This document shows, piece after piece, positions 18,471-20,757 of a DNA stretch of 20,757 nucleotides. The position numbers were made by a program, and so were the translations under genes. The notes below the pieces were generated by a model. The model was not told the origin of the DNA, made no database searches, and saw only the letters and a program-made list of their open reading frames with translations. Positions within the stretch are counted from its first letter, which is position 1, and each line of letters begins with the position of its first letter. This DNA comes from Sphaeroforma arctica JP610 (Eukaryota; Opisthokonta; Ichthyosporea; Ichthyophonida), in contig NW_014040511.1 in NCBI RefSeq assembly GCF_001186125.1, positions 61,550 to 82,306 on the forward strand, in the 5' to 3' direction.

Positions 18471-18530
18471 CTTATGTTTGGTATTTTACTGGGGCCTTTT
18501 AATGGTCTTGTCTGAATATCTGATATGTAA

Positions 18531-19220
18531 AATTGGCCTTATCATTTGAAATGGATTCAGACTCAAATGAATAACTGCATGAATCCTCAAACTGGAATAC
18601 TCCCGTTTCACTACTTCTTTGGCCGCTATAGTGAGTTACAAGCAACATTTGACAAAACTGCGCCCGAGAAACACGTTACTCCGTGGTTACAAAAGATCGA
18701 GCATATGCATAACGTTGTTTACCCCTGTTTACTCGAGCACAAAAATCGTGACCTACTTAAAGCGTATGACCGATGGAATAACACTACGAACATTGTTCAG
18801 TTCAAAGTTGGCGATTATGTTAACATTATAAATCGCAATGCCAACATTGCCGAACTCTCTTCTAAGACAATTGGACCTTTTGTTGTTTCCTACCATGATG
18901 AGAAGAGTAATACTTACGAAGTGAATAACATAAATGGTAGTAGCGCAACTAATCTAGGCACTCACCGAATCCCTACCTCCGAACTCTCATTCACTTGCTC
19001 ATTTGATTCTGATGCCCCAGTTATGGAGTCACAAGTCAAAGATATAATTGAAAAAACATCCGAAGACGGTTACATTTACTACAAGACCCGTTTTATGGAT
19101 GGGACAGTAGCTTGGCTAACCTCCGATGCGTTTCGTGAATCTCGCGACTTCCTTCGTATTTTTATTAAGAAATGGAATAAGCATTTACATAAGAACACAC
19201 GAGATAAACGGCAAGGGTGA
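18531..19220 (+). pseudogene. Ty3/gypsy integrase C-terminus with GPY/F motif and chromodomain (5'-truncated)
   Basis: The frame is open from a stop at 18528-18530 to TGA at 19220, with no ATG near the left edge, so the 5' part of the gene is missing. The left end (MNPQTGILPFHYFFGR) is the conserved end of the integrase catalytic region, usually N..TG..PF...FGR. A helical segment and FKVGDYVNI with SKTIGPFVVSYHDE follow, which is the GPY/F DNA-binding module. THRIPTSEL comes next, and then a chromodomain-like stretch (ESQVKDIIEKTSEDGYIYYK, then TVAWLTSDAF and FIKKWNKH). Chromodomains in these elements direct integration to particular chromatin. The catalytic Asp and zinc-finger parts are absent, so it cannot be active alone. 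Confidence 0.85.
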
Positions 19221-19404
19221 CTACAAACCCGGATGTATCTGAAATTCCCTATTTTCCACATACTTTCTATGTGACTAAACTTTCTGATCTGTTTACCAAC
19301 AGAGCAGAAATACTAATGAAGATCAACCTTTGGCTATTACCTTACTAAGAAATAAACGTAAGGCGTCTACATCGGAAATGATTACTGGACCAAATACTAC
19401 CTGA
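19211..19404 (+). pseudogene. Possible frame-shifted C-terminal tail of the same pol gene
   Basis: Directly after the TGA at 19220 two overlapping alternative frames look coding. One (about 19217-19350) begins VTTNPDVSEIPYFPHTFYV. The next (about 19292-19404) holds NEDQPLAITLLRNKRKAS and ends at TGA 19402-19404. The switch between them suggests one or two small indels in an older longer reading frame, or a small intron. No family motif is recognised. Confidence 0.35.
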
Positions 19405-19463
19405 CATAGAGTAGAACATGAGTCTTGAACTCGTACAAATAGACACATACTTACTCGATAAGC

Positions 19464-20245
19464 CATGACCGAAACCGGTTTACTTTGGTTTTCGCTTTAC
19501 AAACTACATCGTACCTTCACGTACGTCCGACGTCCTAAACGCTACTGGGGGCTATGTAGAAATACGGCCTCCGGTCAGTCTACAATATCAAAATCAAATG
19601 TGATAGCACATTGGTTTTTGTTTATATTTAAAATAATTTAATACAAGATTTTTTTTTTGCAATATTTCCAAAGTGTTCTAAATCCAATTTGATGGCTCTA
19701 ATAGCCAAAGTATTTGGTATGAGTCATTTACTGGGACCTATTTGAGACATTAGTAGATGTAGGATATTATAAACTAAATTTTATAATCTCTGAACTACTA
19801 CTTACAGGTTTTGGTCTTCCCGCCAATCTCCAAAATCCAATAAGTCTTTTTCTTCTATTTATAACTTTTCTTTAGATCGACCTTTCTTTATATTTGCTAA
19901 ATTATTAACTTGACTTACGTTCTTATGTCTATCTACAAATTAGACATGTGGTCATGAACACTAGTACTTCTAGTGAAAATTATTCAATAAAGAACAGTCA
20001 GAGTTACGTCCTGTGTGATCGAGGATATTAAGGCTCTTACCAAGAGGCAGTCCCGATCATTCTTACACAATAAACCCTAACTCATAATCTCTGAACTACT
20101 ACTTACAGGTTTTGGTCTTCCCGCCAATCTCCAAAATCCAATAAGTCTTTTCTTCAGATGGACCTTTATACAAGCTACCACTGCTAAATTCTAACTGACT
20201 TAAATTTTATCCTAGTTTATATAACATTATTTAAAACATAAAAAT
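19464..20245 (-). repeat. Right arm of the large inverted repeat, with an internal tandem duplication
   Basis: Bases 19464-19832 are the reverse complement of 17371-17744. A segment beginning ATAATCTCTGAACTACTACT with CAGGTTTTGGTCTTCCCGCC and CCAATAAGTCTTTT occurs twice, at about 19782-19855 and again at 20082-20153. The intervening 230 bp are not present in the left arm. The part 20100-20245 pairs with 17260-17400. Confidence 0.8.
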
Positions 20246-20265
20246 ATCCATAGGCTCGACGATGT

Positions 20266-20757
20266 AAGATTCAGTCTATCAAGGCGATATTAACGCCATA
20301 GAGTAGTTAAACGCTTAGAATAAATCTCAGTATCGTGGAATTCGAAGTAAATGAACCAAATGAGTCTTTTGATATAGTTAGGTTTGCCTCGTGAAAACAG
20401 CAATACTCTGAGGGATTGCGAGGCTGAGACATTGCCTATATATAATCCTCTCAGTACTGATTTCGCTGAATGGATTTTATTTAGTGTTTCGTTGTCGCTC
20501 TATTAGAAACTATGGTATGTTTCGTTGGGGCGAATCCGAGAGACTCATAAAATCTCATCTTTAGAAGAAGAAAACAAGACAAAGAAAATTACTCTTGATA
20601 TTGGTTGAACGGAGGTTAAACTAGGTAACGTTAATAGTCCCTAGAAATACATATATATTCGATTGAGCTATCTCGCTACCGAAGTATTCAGACAAAAATA
20701 GATTTGGAAAGCAAATATAGTTCCATTAATAAAACTAGACCAAATCTTATGTTTGAT
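20266..20757 (+). repeat. LTR-like direct repeat, copy B (continues past the window)
   Basis: Pairs with copy A at an offset of 2525 bp over 20386-20722 with one visible mismatch. After 20722 it continues into CCATTAATAAAACTAGACCA and TTATGTTTGAT, like the third copy. Copy A instead continues into TTAGGGTTTATATC. Copy A and copy B therefore have different right ends. Confidence 0.85.

Larger units (their letters stand above)
17130..20757. mobile_element. Nested, rearranged Ty3/gypsy (chromovirus-type) retroelement complex, runs off the window
   Basis: The complex holds a coding fragment (17143-17338), a left arm of an inverted repeat (17260-17744) and LTR-like copy A (17745-18212). It continues with a partial third LTR-like copy (18328-18470), a truncated integrase C-terminus with chromodomain (18531-19220) and the right arm of the inverted repeat (19464-20245). 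LTR-like copy B (20266 to the window end) closes it. Gag, protease, reverse transcriptase, RNase H and the integrase catalytic core are missing. The layout suggests an internally deleted element plus a second, oppositely oriented element fragment. Exact ends, target-site duplications and a primer-binding site could not be established by eye. Confidence 0.75.

Overview
The window looks like nuclear DNA of a single-celled or otherwise compact eukaryote. It has a multi-exon gene with GT-AG introns, TATA-box promoters, AATAAA-type poly(A) signals, abundant micro- and minisatellites, and a decayed chromodomain-type Ty3/gypsy retroelement. There are no operons and no rRNA or tRNA genes that I can recognise. 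I cannot name the species. A protist is the best guess, mainly because of the intronless secreted YHYH-domain proteins and the loose, repeat-filled intergenic DNA.

Left half (about 1.6-8.4 kb): two copies of a segment, each with a TATA promoter, an intronless gene for a secreted, cysteine-rich YHYH-domain protein, and a related 3' flank. Copy A (2095-3120) is intact (341 codons). Copy B (6877-7911) is collinear but has an in-frame TAG in the glycine-rich linker just after the signal peptide, so it is a nonsense allele, a readthrough case or a sequence error. Parts of the two genes are identical over more than 200 nt while their ends differ, as expected after gene conversion. Behind copy A lies a truncated remnant (about 4.2-4.9 kb) of the first exon and intron of the gene found complete behind copy B. 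The ancestral unit was therefore YHYH gene plus convergent multi-exon gene. Between the units are arrays of 7-bp repeats (5.2-5.74 kb).

Centre (8.87-13.75 kb, minus strand): a gene I reconstruct as five main exons, an optional 36-nt mini-exon and about 500 residues. It encodes an acidic Ser/Thr-rich disordered N-terminus followed by a long alpha-helical, probably BAR-like, coiled-coil region. Every intron contains its own tandem repeat. In two cases the array starts at the 3' splice site and copies it, so the introns carry series of decoy acceptor sites. This is the most unusual structure in the window.

Right part (13.8-20.76 kb): AT-rich, gene-poor DNA with a threefold repeat at 14.2-14.8 kb and a faint transposase-like remnant at 16.5-17.0 kb. 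After these comes a nested retroelement complex at about 17.1-20.76 kb. That complex has direct LTR-like repeats (337 bp with one visible mismatch), a third partial copy, a large inverted repeat, and a 5'-truncated integrase C-terminus with GPY/F motif and chromodomain (18531-19220).
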